From an uncultured Porphyromonadaceae bacterium (lineage in GTDB: Bacteria > Bacteroidota > Bacteroidia > Bacteroidales > Muribaculaceae), in assembly GCA_900540205.1 (NCBI GenBank), contig UQER01000024.1:1-41918 (forward strand): a DNA stretch of 41,918 bases, written 5' to 3'. Shown here one piece after another: positions 26,922 to 34,873 of the stretch. The notes beneath the pieces are model-generated. The model was not told where the DNA came from, searched no databases, and saw nothing but the letters and a program-made list of their open reading frames with translations. Positions within the stretch are counted from its first letter, which is position 1; each line of letters opens with the position of its first letter. The translations under genes were made by a program, and so were the position numbers.

Positions 26922-26955
26922 CACATCTTAGCTAACTGAAAATTTATTATACCGC

Positions 26956-27990
26956 ATGATAAAGGTTGGAATTCTCGGGGCGGAAACTGCCGCCGCCGGC
27001 GAATTGATCAGAATACTGATAAATCACCCTGACGTCTCGCTCAAGACAGTGGCATCCGAAAGCGAGGCCGGGCGCGAAGTGTCCGGTCTGCACCGGGGGC
27101 TGGTGGGCGATATCGATATGACTGTAAGTGCCACGCTCGATTGCGCCGGCCACGAGGTGGTGTTTTTGTGCGGCGAGCCTTGGATGGCGCGCCACTGGAT
27201 GCAGCATAACGATGCCGAAGCCCGGGAATGTGGCCTGAAGGTGATTGACCTTACCGGCGCTTTCCGCGACGGGTCGATGGATATGGTCTACGGTTTCCCT
27301 GAATTCAACCGCAAGGCACTGGTCCGCGGGGCTTTGAGGGCATCGGTGCCGTCGGTGATAGCGTCGGCTGTAGAGCCGGCACTTTTTCCTTTGGCAAAGA
27401 ACAATCTGCTTTCCGGTGCCGGCATTCAGGTGAGCGTCACAATGGCGGGAGCCGACAGCGGATCAGGAATGCTGTCGGAATATCCGGTGCAGTCGAGCTA
27501 CAATGTGTCGACACGTCTGGACCCGGTGGCTCCCAATGAGCACCGTCCGGATGCCGAGGCTGCCGCCGCCGAGGTATCGGCATGCCTGCGTCTTATCCAG
27601 CCTTCGTTTGCGGGTCCGTTGCAGATTACTCTGAGCCGCGACGGAGTGGTGTCGCGTGGTGTCACGGGGGTGGTCGATGTGCCATGTTCGATTTCACTCA
27701 ACGAAGTGCGCCGGTTGTTTGAGGAGGCTTATGAGGATCACGGCTTTACATTTCCCGTGGATTTTACGCCTGTAGTGGCCGATGTGGCCAACACAAACAA
27801 ATGTCTTGTCTCGCTGGAATACTGCGATACACATTTGAGCGGGGTGTCGGCGGGGCAGCCGGTGCTCCGCATCACCTCGGTGACCGACAACTTGCTGAAA
27901 GGGGCCGCCGGAACAGCCGTGCACTGCATGAACCTGCTTTTCGGACTGTCGGAGAGGACGGCTCTTCAGTTGAAGGCGTCGGCATTCTGA
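26956..27990 (+). CDS. ArgC homologue (N-acetyl-gamma-glutamyl-phosphate reductase family) lacking the catalytic Cys
   Basis: A 344-residue protein clearly of the ArgC family: GELIRILINHPDVSLKTVAS (15-34), DMVYGFPEFNRK (109-120), the phosphate-site segment SRGVTGVVDV, and the late block TNKCLVSLEY ... VTDNLLKGAAGTAVHCMNLL and C-terminal SAF. ArgC reduces N-acetylglutamyl phosphate with NADPH through a cysteine in A-N-P-G-C-(F/Y)-A-T. Here that stretch reads ASVPSVIAS (129-137), which aligns without gaps and puts Val134 at the Cys position. The NADPH loop is also altered: GAET (8-11) replaces the usual G-x-x-G. One of the two histidines of the H-x-H motif is lost (NEHRPD). No other arg gene adjoins it. 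The frame is intact, so it is not a decayed pseudogene. It may be a pseudoenzyme, a regulator, or an enzyme with a changed mechanism. Confidence 0.82.
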   Translation: MIKVGILGAETAAAGELIRILINHPDVSLKTVASESEAGREVSGLHRGLVGDIDMTVSATLDCAGHEVVFLCGEPWMARHWMQHNDAEARECGLKVIDLTGAFRDGSMDMVYGFPEFNRKALVRGALRASVPSVIASAVEPALFPLAKNNLLSGAGIQVSVTMAGADSGSGMLSEYPVQSSYNVSTRLDPVAPNEHRPDAEAAAAEVSACLRLIQPSFAGPLQITLSRDGVVSRGVTGVVDVPCSISLNEVRRLFEEAYEDHGFTFPVDFTPVVADVANTNKCLVSLEYCDTHLSGVSAGQPVLRITSVTDNLLKGAAGTAVHCMNLLFGLSERTALQLKASAF

Positions 27991-28053
27991 GCTTGTAAAG
28001 CTTGTAAATATCTCCGTCAGCAACGCGTCCGCGATTTAAATATTGTGTAGAGG

Positions 28054-28084
28054 TTGCTAATTGTGTTAAATTTCACTATCTTTG
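28054..28084 (+). promoter_or_regulatory. Consensus promoter of the WecA-like gene
   Basis: TTG at 28054-28056, a 20-nt spacer, TATCTTTG at 28077-28084. The predicted leader to the ATG at 28263 is about 170 nt, long for this window, and includes a possible 24-codon upstream frame (28104-28178). Confidence 0.66.
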
Positions 28085-28262
28085 CGCAACGGCCTGAGAG
28101 CCGATGCGTTTCAAAGCAGTTATAACCGAGGTCGGACCTGTAAAACACCATGGCGCTCAAAGATTCCGGAGCCGATAATGCACACACAATAAGTTTTAAG
28201 AAATAAAAAATATTTGACAGGCGACCTTTGGATTAATTAAAAAATGACTTGATCTAAACTGT

Positions 28263-29405
28263 ATGAATTGGATATTAGACAGCATCGCAGCATTTTTGAT
28301 AAGTCTGATTATAGCAGGTATCGTCATCCCTCAGATCCTGCTCATAGCATTTCGCAACAAGCTCTTCGATGTGCCTGATGCGCGTAAAATACACAGGGCT
28401 ACGGTGCCGCGTCTCGGCGGTATCGCGTTCATGCCCTCGATAGTCCTGTCGCTATGTCTCGTGGTAGGATTCGAGGCGCTGATGGCGTCGGGGCCGCTGC
28501 TGGTGAGCACTCTGCTAAGTTCGCACTGGAATGTGCTGCTGCTTACCACCTGTTTCGGTCTGTGTGCTATGATGATGATGTATCTGGTAGGTATGGCCGA
28601 CGACCTGGTCGGCGTACAGTACAGGGCCAAATTCGTGGCACAGCTACTTGCTGCGGCGCTGCTTGCCGTGGGCGGAGCCAGGATAATGTCGTTCTTCGGG
28701 TTCATGGGGCTGGAAACATTGCCCATGTGGTTTTCGGTGACAATCAGTGTGATTCTTATCGTATATATAACCAATGCCATAAATCTGATTGACGGTATCG
28801 ACGGTCTGGCTTCAGGGCTGAGCGCCATAGCGATGGCTTTCTACGGATTCGCGTTCATGTCGCTCAACTATGGATGGCTGGCCATTATATCTTTCGCCGG
28901 GCTTGGAACCCTTGTGCCTTTCTTCTATTACAACGTGTTCGGCAATCCCGAGAAACAGAAAAAGATTTTCATGGGCGACACCGGCGCGCTGACAATCGGA
29001 ATCCTGTTGTCCTATCTGGCCATGATGTTCACCCGCGTGCACGACGACCATCTGTTTTCGGCCAATGTGCTTGTGGTGGCGTTCTCGCCGCTGGCATTGC
29101 CCTGTCTTGATGTGCTCAGGGTGTTCGTGCACCGCATTGTGCGGGGTCACAGCCCGTTCATGCCCGACCGTGTTCATATCCATCACAAGCTGCTTGCCCT
29201 TGGGCTGCCCACGCGTCTGGCCATGATTATCATCCTGATTACGTCGGTGGTGTTCATCACGTTCAACATCCTTCTGTCGCACGTGGCGAGTGTGCTGGTG
29301 GTGCTTATTGCTGATCTTGTGGTCTGGGCAGTTGTGAATCTGCTTCTCACCAAAGCTATCCGTCGACGTCAGCGGAAGCTTAACAGCAATCTCGGCTACG
29401 ATTGA
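28263..29405 (+). CDS. WecA/TagO-family undecaprenyl-phosphate phosphosugar transferase
   Basis: A 380-residue membrane protein with about ten to eleven helices. Family motifs: RKIHRATVPRLGG (41-53), MADDLVG with Asp113/Asp114, NAINLIDGIDGLASG (171-185), the catalytic-region FMGDTGAL (236-243), and HIHHKLL (305-311) in the carbohydrate-recognition loop. The family transfers a sugar-1-phosphate (often GlcNAc-1-P) from UDP-sugar to undecaprenyl phosphate on the cytoplasmic face, the first step of O-antigen, capsule or glycan assembly. The HIHH signature favours the WecA/TagO branch over MraY. It is monocistronic here, with its own promoter and terminator. Confidence 0.92.
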   Translation: MNWILDSIAAFLISLIIAGIVIPQILLIAFRNKLFDVPDARKIHRATVPRLGGIAFMPSIVLSLCLVVGFEALMASGPLLVSTLLSSHWNVLLLTTCFGLCAMMMMYLVGMADDLVGVQYRAKFVAQLLAAALLAVGGARIMSFFGFMGLETLPMWFSVTISVILIVYITNAINLIDGIDGLASGLSAIAMAFYGFAFMSLNYGWLAIISFAGLGTLVPFFYYNVFGNPEKQKKIFMGDTGALTIGILLSYLAMMFTRVHDDHLFSANVLVVAFSPLALPCLDVLRVFVHRIVRGHSPFMPDRVHIHHKLLALGLPTRLAMIIILITSVVFITFNILLSHVASVLVVLIADLVVWAVVNLLLTKAIRRRQRKLNSNLGYD

Positions 29406-29427
29406 GTTTTTTGATGCCTAAAAAAAT

Positions 29428-29468
29428 AATGCGGGGTGTCGACGTTTGTCCGTCTGACACCCCGCATT
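29428..29468. terminator. Bidirectional terminator between WecA-like and fabD genes
   Basis: AATGCGGGGTGTC pairs perfectly with GACACCCCGCATT over 13 bp around a 15-nt loop, with an A-rich stretch left and a T-rich stretch right. Confidence 0.8.
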
Positions 29469-29506
29469 GTTGTTTTGCGGATTGAACCGTTCAGTCCGGT
29501 GGTAGA

Positions 29507-30385
29507 TTACTGGCGCCCTTCAACTGCTACTTCGCGGCTGATTTTGGAAACGAGACCCTGAAGCACCTTGCCGGGACCAACTTCTGTGAAATGGTCGGCA
29601 CCGTCGGCCACCATGTTCAGCACGCTCTGTGTCCAGCGCACGGGGGCGGTGAGCTGAGCAACGAGGTTGGCTTTGATTTCTGCGGGGTTGGTGTGAGCCT
29701 TGGCATCTACATTCTGGTAAACTGCGCACACGGGTGTGTGGAACTCGGTTGCCTCGATGGCTTCGGCCAGTTCGGCGCGTGCAGGCTCCATGAGTGGCGA
29801 ATGGAAGGCGCCCCCCACCTTCAGGGGGAGTGCGCGTTTTGCGCCGGCCGCCTTGGCTGCCTCGCAGGCTGCGTTGATGGCTTCGATTTCACCGGAGATA
29901 ACCACCTGTCCGGGGCAGTTGTAGTTGGCGGCAACAACAACGCCTGGTGTAGCTGCGCAGATTTCCTCAACCTTTTCGTCGGGCAGGGCAATGATGGCAG
30001 CCATGGTGGAGGGTTTGATTTCGCATGCCTTCTGCATGGCCTTTGCGCGGGCGCTTACCAGCCGGAGACCATCTTCGAACGAGAGGGCGCCGGCTGCGGT
30101 GAGTGCCGAAAGTTCGCCGAGCGAATGGCCGGCAACCATGTCGGGTGCGAATTCATCACCCATTGTTTTTGCAAGAATTACGGAATGGAGGAACACGGCG
30201 GGCTGTGTGACACGTGTCTGCTTGAGGTCATCCTCTGTGCCGTTGAACATCAGGTCGGTGATACGGAAGCCGAGAATATCGTTTGCTTTTTCAAAAAGGT
30301 CGTGGGCGGTGGCGTTGTTTTCGTAGAGGTCTTTGCCCATGCCTACGAATTGAGCGCCCTGGCCGGGGAAAACAAATGCTTTCAT
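29507..30385 (-). CDS. fabD: Malonyl-CoA:ACP transacylase
   Basis: A 292-residue enzyme from the ATG at 30385 (MKAFVFPGQGAQFVGMG), the canonical FabD start; the open frame to 30517 crosses the promoter. Motifs: FPGQGAQ (6-12), nucleophile GHSLG with Ser88, the malonyl-carboxylate Arg region (SARAKAMQ), and GGAFHSPLM holding the catalytic His near residue 197. It loads malonate onto acyl carrier protein for type II fatty acid synthesis. It stands alone here rather than in a fab cluster. Confidence 0.95.
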   Translation of the reverse strand: MKAFVFPGQGAQFVGMGKDLYENNATAHDLFEKANDILGFRITDLMFNGTEDDLKQTRVTQPAVFLHSVILAKTMGDEFAPDMVAGHSLGELSALTAAGALSFEDGLRLVSARAKAMQKACEIKPSTMAAIIALPDEKVEEICAATPGVVVAANYNCPGQVVISGEIEAINAACEAAKAAGAKRALPLKVGGAFHSPLMEPARAELAEAIEATEFHTPVCAVYQNVDAKAHTNPAEIKANLVAQLTAPVRWTQSVLNMVADGADHFTEVGPGKVLQGLVSKISREVAVEGRQ

Positions 30386-30488
30386 TCTTTTCGGATTGTT
30401 TTTATTGTGTGATATTGGTCGAAGTCTAATACAGGACGGCGCTCTCCGACCTTTCGGACGGCGAGAGTCCATGCCGTTTTCAAGGGTA

Positions 30489-30496
30489 CAAAGGTA
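30489..30496 (-). promoter_or_regulatory. -7 box for fabD
   Basis: Minus-strand TACCTTTG matches the consensus about 104 bp upstream of the fabD ATG. No standard -33 element is visible. Confidence 0.42.
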
Positions 30497-30673
30497 CGAA
30501 AAAAAAGGCGTTAACACTATTTTTTAATTTGAGATTGAAATTTGCATTTGCCTGTCAGATGATTGCTGCTGGTAATTTGTTGAAAATTAGCTGAATATAT
30601 AATTGTATTGGTTTTGACGGACAAAAAAATGTGTTTTACAGCACATTTTTGGATTAAAAAAATGCGAAAAAGA

Positions 30674-30704
30674 TTTGGAGGTATGAAAATAAGTGGTAAC
30701 TTTG
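30674..30704 (+). promoter_or_regulatory. Full-consensus promoter of the small acidic lipoprotein
   Basis: TTTG at 30674-30677, a 19-nt spacer, TAACTTTG at 30697-30704, then an AT-rich leader of about 45 nt. It is among the best matches to the Bacteroidota consensus in the window, suggesting strong expression. Confidence 0.75.
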
Positions 30705-30756
30705 CATCGTTTTTGAAGCACAAAACTATTGTTTTATTATTTAATCTAAAATCGAA

Positions 30757-30954
30757 ATGAAAAAGTTATTCTTGTCTTTCGCTGTTCTCGCAGGTCTTTC
30801 GATGATTTCTTGCGGTAACAAGGCTGAAAACGCTGAAGCTGCTGACGCAGTTGACACTGTAGCTGTAGAAGAAGTTGCAATCGAAGAAGTTGCCGTTGAC
30901 TCTGTAGCTGCTGACACTGTAGCTGCTGACACTACTGCCGTTGTTGCTGAATAA
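30757..30954 (+). CDS. Small acidic lipoprotein with Val-Ala pentapeptide repeats
   Basis: A 65-residue protein. The signal peptide ends in the lipobox LSMISC, so Cys19 would be lipidated. The mature chain of about 47 residues has few positive charges and holds six back-to-back pentads: DAVDT, VAVEE, VAIEE, VAVDS, VAADT, VAADT. The last two are encoded by a perfect 15-bp tandem repeat (30904-30918 and 30919-30933). Codons favour GCT, GTA, GTT and GAA, unlike the GTG/GCC-rich neighbours, as expected for a highly expressed gene. No family is recognised. A consensus promoter and a terminator make it a single-gene unit. Confidence 0.82.
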   Translation: MKKLFLSFAVLAGLSMISCGNKAENAEAADAVDTVAVEEVAIEEVAVDSVAADTVAADTTAVVAE

Positions 30955-30993
30955 TTCAGCCGCCTGACAGCAAAAAAGATTTTTAACAGCACA

Positions 30994-31038
30994 ATAAAAA
31001 CCGGTTTTCGGGCATCCGCCTGAGAACCGATTTTTTTT
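30994..31038. terminator. Terminator after the small lipoprotein gene
   Basis: CGGTTTTCGGGC and GCCTGAGAACCG form a 12-bp stem with G-T pairs and a 4-nt loop, followed by a T8 run; an A run precedes it. It also lies just downstream of the last permease gene on the opposite strand. Confidence 0.8.
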
Positions 31039-31053
31039 GTGAGCCAGCGTGAA

Positions 31054-32187
31054 TTATGCCCGCTTGCGGTAGGTGAGGGCTGCCACAGAGCATAGAAGCA
31101 GGGCGAATGCTGTCAGCGAGAGATATTGCGGCCAGAGGTCGGCTATGCCGGCTCCCTTGAGATAGACGGCACGCATTATCTCGATGAAATAGCGCGGGGG
31201 CACGGCGTAGGTTATGTATTGCGCCCACTGCGGCATGGATGAGATGGGGGTGAACAGACCTCCCATAAGTTGAAAAATCATGATGAAGGCGAACATCACG
31301 AAGATGCTCTGCAGGATGGTGGCCGACTGGTTGGCGATGCTCACCCCAAGCCCCGACATGACAAGGCTGAACAGAATGGCAGCCAGATAGATGTTGCCTA
31401 TGTTGCCGGCAGGAGCCAGCCCGTAGACAAGCCATCCTATCAGCATCCCCACGGAAATCACCATTATTCCTACAATCCAGTAGGGGATGAGTTTGGACAG
31501 TACGAAGGTGAGTTTCCCCACGGGCGTGACGTTCATGGCCTCGATGGTGCCGGTTTCCTTCTCGTTCACCAGATTGAGTGTGGGTAGGAATCCGCATATT
31601 ATGATTATCAGCACCACCATCAGTGCGGGAATCATGTAGTTGCGGAAATCGAGGGTGGGGTTATAATAGTTCAGCACACTTACGTCGGGCGCCGGAAAGG
31701 TGTGGCCCTGTTCGGATTGCCATTGGGTTATGGTCCCGATGGCCGACTGGGAGGCGTAGCGTGCCCCCAGCATCCCTTTTGTGGCGTTCACGCCGTTAGC
31801 ATCGAGCGATAGTACAGGTTGGCGACCCTTCACGAGGTTCTCTGCATAAGCGGCAGGAATGACCAGGATGGCATCGGCCTGCCCGCGTTCCACCAGTTGC
31901 AATGCTTCGCTGTAGAGGAAGGTATTGCTTTTTACCGACAGGAATTCCGATGCATCCATGTCGGCGGCAATGCGGCGCGACAGTTCGGAGCGGTCATTGT
32001 CGACCACGGCCACACCGACGTTTTTTACATCGAGGTTGGCCACCAGCGGGAGCACAAGCATGGCCATGAGCGGAAGCATAACGATTATGCGCGGAATGAA
32101 GGGGTTGCGCATCATCAGCCGTACTTCCTTTTTCAGCAGGGCCTTAAGTATCCGTAGATTCATCATGGCAGAGTCAGTGTTTGGCAT
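31054..32187 (-). CDS. ABC-2 type transporter permease (YbhR-like)
   Basis: A protein of up to 377 residues. The ATG at 32187 overlaps the upstream permease by 14 bp; an internal ATG at 32163 (MNLRILKALLKKE) matches the usual family start and is an alternative. One N-terminal helix (about 30-50), a large extracytoplasmic domain (about 52-180, with the 'VGVAVVDNDRSELSRRI' segment typical of these permeases), then five helices. The NEKETGTIEAMNVTPV segment is the conserved cytoplasmic coupling motif. It should pair with the adjacent permease. Last gene of the exporter operon. Confidence 0.88.
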   Translation of the reverse strand: MPNTDSAMMNLRILKALLKKEVRLMMRNPFIPRIIVMLPLMAMLVLPLVANLDVKNVGVAVVDNDRSELSRRIAADMDASEFLSVKSNTFLYSEALQLVERGQADAILVIPAAYAENLVKGRQPVLSLDANGVNATKGMLGARYASQSAIGTITQWQSEQGHTFPAPDVSVLNYYNPTLDFRNYMIPALMVVLIIIICGFLPTLNLVNEKETGTIEAMNVTPVGKLTFVLSKLIPYWIVGIMVISVGMLIGWLVYGLAPAGNIGNIYLAAILFSLVMSGLGVSIANQSATILQSIFVMFAFIMIFQLMGGLFTPISSMPQWAQYITYAVPPRYFIEIMRAVYLKGAGIADLWPQYLSLTAFALLLCSVAALTYRKRA

Positions 32188-33220
32188 TGAATTTCTTTAT
32201 GGCGAGGAGCATCACCACTGCCGTCATGCCGGTAAGCACGGCCACGTCAGTGAGTATGTAGGACACTGGCAGCTGCTGTATCATCAGCGTGCGCATGGCC
32301 TCTATGTACCACCGGGCCGGGATTATGCATGAAAGCCACTGCAGGATGGCAGGCATATTGTCGATTGGGAAAATCATACCCGACAGCATTATCACCGGAA
32401 GCATGAGCAGAACACCCGATACAAGCAGGGCTGTGACCTGCGTGTCGGCCAGTGTGGAGATGAGCAGCCCGAATGCCAGGGCCAAAGCAATGTACAGGAT
32501 AGATACCCACACCACATTGACCACGGCAGCCGATACAGGTATGCCGAGCACCGTGTAGCTCAACAGGAGCATGAGAGCCAGAATGAGGCAGGAGAGGAGG
32601 AAGTATGGCACCATCTTCCCTAATATTATGGTGCGCGGACGCACCGGCGATACAAGCAGCAGATTCATTGTTCCCGATTCCTTTTCGCTAACAATCGAGA
32701 CGGAGGTCATCATGGCGCAGATCAATATGAAAATCATCCCCATGATGCCCGGCACAAAATTGTAGGCGCTTTTAAGCTGGGGGTTATAGAGGGTGCGTGT
32801 CAGCAGTGGCGACTTGGAGTTGCCGTTAAGCACGCTCTCTATGTATACGGTGGCCGTCTGTGCTATGTTGGTGTTTGAGCCGTCGACAATAATCTGGCTG
32901 GCGTTCACGCCGTTCCGGCAGGTCATTATTATGGCGGCATCCGCGTTGCCTTTGCGCAGGGCCGGTTCCACCTGATTGTAGGGAACAATGCCGCAAAATG
33001 TGAAATAGGGGTTTGTCCGCAGGCGTTCGAGCACATCGCGGGTGTGGTCGTTGTGCTGCCCGACCACGGCTACAATCCGTACGTCGTTGACTTCGGTGGA
33101 GATGGCGAAGCCGAACAGCAGTAACAGCACAAGCGGCATGATGAGCACCACCGTAAGTGTGCGGAAATCGCGCAGCAGATGCAGCGTTTCCTTCAGTATC
33201 ATTGATTTGAATATCGACAT
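32174..33220 (-). CDS. ABC-2 type transporter permease (YbhS-like)
   Basis: A 348-residue permease with the same plan: N-terminal helix (about 23-43), extracytoplasmic domain (about 45-165) and five C-terminal helices. SEKESGTMNLLLVSPVRP is the coupling motif toward the ATPase, and LSGMIFPIDNMP is a family signature between later helices. It begins 5 bp after the second ATPase gene. It and the following gene are likely the two membrane halves of one exporter. Confidence 0.9.
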   Translation of the reverse strand: MSIFKSMILKETLHLLRDFRTLTVVLIMPLVLLLLFGFAISTEVNDVRIVAVVGQHNDHTRDVLERLRTNPYFTFCGIVPYNQVEPALRKGNADAAIIMTCRNGVNASQIIVDGSNTNIAQTATVYIESVLNGNSKSPLLTRTLYNPQLKSAYNFVPGIMGMIFILICAMMTSVSIVSEKESGTMNLLLVSPVRPRTIILGKMVPYFLLSCLILALMLLLSYTVLGIPVSAAVVNVVWVSILYIALALAFGLLISTLADTQVTALLVSGVLLMLPVIMLSGMIFPIDNMPAILQWLSCIIPARWYIEAMRTLMIQQLPVSYILTDVAVLTGMTAVVMLLAIKKFNAKH

Positions 33221-33225
33221 ATCGT

Positions 33226-33969
33226 TCAGTCTCCTCGTTTGGCGTCTTTGGCGACGATGCGGAACACTTCGTCCATATTGTCGGCGCCGTAAATCTTTTT
33301 CAGGTTTGCAGGGCTGTCAAGTGCCTTTATCCGGCCGTCCACCATGATCGACACCCGGTTGCAGTATTCGGCCTCGTCGAGATAATGGGTGGTGACAAAG
33401 ATGGTTGTCCCTCCGGAGGAGGTCCTGTAGATCATCTCCCAGAATTTGCGGCGTGTCACTGGGTCCACGCCACCGGTAGGCTCGTCGAGGAACACCACTT
33501 CGGGAGTATGGATGGTGGCGGCCGAGAACGCGAGTTTCTGTTTCCATCCGGTAGGAATGTCCCTGACAAGTGTTCGTGTCAAGTTCTCCATCCCGAGTGT
33601 GCCGAACACACGCTCCATGCCCATGTGGATTTCAGTGTCGGTCATGCCGTAGATTGTGGAGAACAGCCTCAGGTTCTCGGCCACGGTCAGGTCCTCGTAA
33701 AGCGAGAATTTCTGGCTCATGTAGCCGATGTGTCTCTTTATCTCCTCCGCCTGCCGGATAATGTCGAATCCGGCCACGGTGCCGGAGCCGGATGTAGGTC
33801 GGCTCAGACCGCACAGCATCCGCATGGCTGTGGTCTTGCCTGCACCGTTGGCTCCGAGAAAGCCGAAAATCTCACCGCGGCGCACATCGAAGCTGATGTT
33901 GTCCACAGCCGTGAAGCTGCCGAAGCGTTTCACCAGATTCCTTACCGATATCGCAATTTCGTCATTCAT
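33226..33969 (-). CDS. ABC transporter ATPase, second of a split pair
   Basis: A 247-residue ATPase counted from the ATG at 33969; an ATG nine bases upstream (33978) is possible, and both overlap the preceding gene. Walker A is GANGAGKT, the Q loop sits in GYMSQKFSLYEDLT, and Walker B VVFLDEPTGGVDP and the H-loop TTHYLDEAEYC are present. The signature segment is atypical (DIPTGWKQKLAFSAA instead of LSGGxxQ), as also seen in the C-terminal half of YbhF-type dual ATPases. It should work as a heterodimer with the other ATPase. The missing canonical signature Ser-Gly-Gly suggests one degenerate nucleotide site. Confidence 0.9.
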   Translation of the reverse strand: MNDEIAISVRNLVKRFGSFTAVDNISFDVRRGEIFGFLGANGAGKTTAMRMLCGLSRPTSGSGTVAGFDIIRQAEEIKRHIGYMSQKFSLYEDLTVAENLRLFSTIYGMTDTEIHMGMERVFGTLGMENLTRTLVRDIPTGWKQKLAFSAATIHTPEVVFLDEPTGGVDPVTRRKFWEMIYRTSSGGTTIFVTTHYLDEAEYCNRVSIMVDGRIKALDSPANLKKIYGADNMDEVFRIVAKDAKRGD

Positions 33970-34873
33970 TTCCAGCAAGTTTTATGAACAGGTCCTCGAT
34001 GTTTCCACGGGCAGGCGAAATCCGCACGTCTGTCAGTCCGCGCCGCTGCAAATCCGCAGTGATGCGGGCGGCATCGAACCCATCGCCGGCCACCACATGC
34101 AGTGTTGCACCGAATGTGTAGCAGTTCCTTACCTCGGGCATGGAGCGCAACGCCATGAGCAGCGGGTACATCTCTCCGGCCGAGGCGTTGTAAAGCCGTT
34201 CGCCGATTCCTTCCACCAGCCTCTGCGGTGTGTCGACTTTCAGGATGCGTCCCGCATTGATGAGCGCTATCCGTTCGCAGCGTTCAGCCTCGTCCATGTA
34301 AGAGGTGGAGACAAGGATTGTGATGCCTTTTTGGCGGAGAGTGGCGAGCATGTCCCAGAATTCGCTGCGCGACACGGCGTCGACCCCCGTGGTGGGTTCG
34401 TCGAGCAGCAGGATTTTAGGCCGGTGAATCAGTGCGCATCCCAGTGCGAGTTTCTGTTTCATTCCCCCTGAAAGGGCGCCCGCGCGGCGGTGTGGAAATG
34501 TTGCAAGCTGATTGAAAAACGGAGCGATGAGGTCGTAGTTGTCCTGCACACGCACCCCGAAGAGCGATGCGAAGAAGTTGAGGTTCTCGCTGACAGTGAG
34601 GTCGGGATAAAGCGAGAATCGTTCGGGCATGTAGCCTATCTCCGTGCGGATTTTCCGGTAGTCGGTCCGGACGTCGAGTCCGGCGACTGTGGCTGTGCCG
34701 CTGTCGGGAGGGATGAGGGTGGTGAGAATGCGGTAGAGGGTTGATTTGCCTGCGCCGTCAGGGCCGATGAGGCCGAACATGGAGCCTTCGGGAACGGAAA
34801 ATGTCACGTCGGTCAGCGCCGTGATCTTTCCGTAATGTTTGGAGATGCCCTCAAGGGCTATGGCGGGATTCAT
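33962..34873 (-). CDS. ABC transporter ATPase, first of a split pair
   Basis: A 303-residue ATPase. Walker A is GPDGAGKST (37-45), with Asp instead of the common Asn, as in the N-terminal half of YbhF/YhiH-type fused ATPases. The signature is LSGGMKQKLALG, Walker B is ILLLDEPTTGVD, and the H-loop region is STSYMDEAE. A C-terminal extension of about 80 residues follows. The gene overlaps the membrane-fusion gene by 4 bp (ATGA) and the second ATPase gene by 8-17 bp, so translation is likely coupled. Confidence 0.9.
   Translation of the reverse strand: MNPAIALEGISKHYGKITALTDVTFSVPEGSMFGLIGPDGAGKSTLYRILTTLIPPDSGTATVAGLDVRTDYRKIRTEIGYMPERFSLYPDLTVSENLNFFASLFGVRVQDNYDLIAPFFNQLATFPHRRAGALSGGMKQKLALGCALIHRPKILLLDEPTTGVDAVSRSEFWDMLATLRQKGITILVSTSYMDEAERCERIALINAGRILKVDTPQRLVEGIGERLYNASAGEMYPLLMALRSMPEVRNCYTFGATLHVVAGDGFDAARITADLQRRGLTDVRISPARGNIEDLFIKLAGNE

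Larger units (their letters stand above)
26528..26955. other. 428-bp intergenic region with an orphan promoter-terminator unit and the argC-like promoter
   Basis: From left to right: the leader of the response regulator gene (minus strand), a forward TATATTTG -7 box, a strong forward terminator at 26761-26803 with no gene before it, then the consensus promoter of the ArgC-like gene. No coding frame longer than about 40 codons looks credible. Confidence 0.6.
30386..30756. other. 371-bp intergenic region holding divergent promoters
   Basis: It contains the fabD -7 box (minus strand), a very AT-rich central stretch, and the consensus promoter of the small acidic lipoprotein (plus strand). No gene is seen. 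Confidence 0.6.

Noticed and set aside
26956..27990. ArgC homologue as a decayed pseudogene or frameshift
   Set aside because: The frame is continuous over 344 codons, the C-terminal motifs are intact, and the active-site region aligns without gaps; only specific catalytic residues changed.
29591..30412. A 273-codon open frame opposite fabD
   Set aside because: Antisense to an intact fabD; the Cys- and Gly-rich translation is a mirror of fabD codons.
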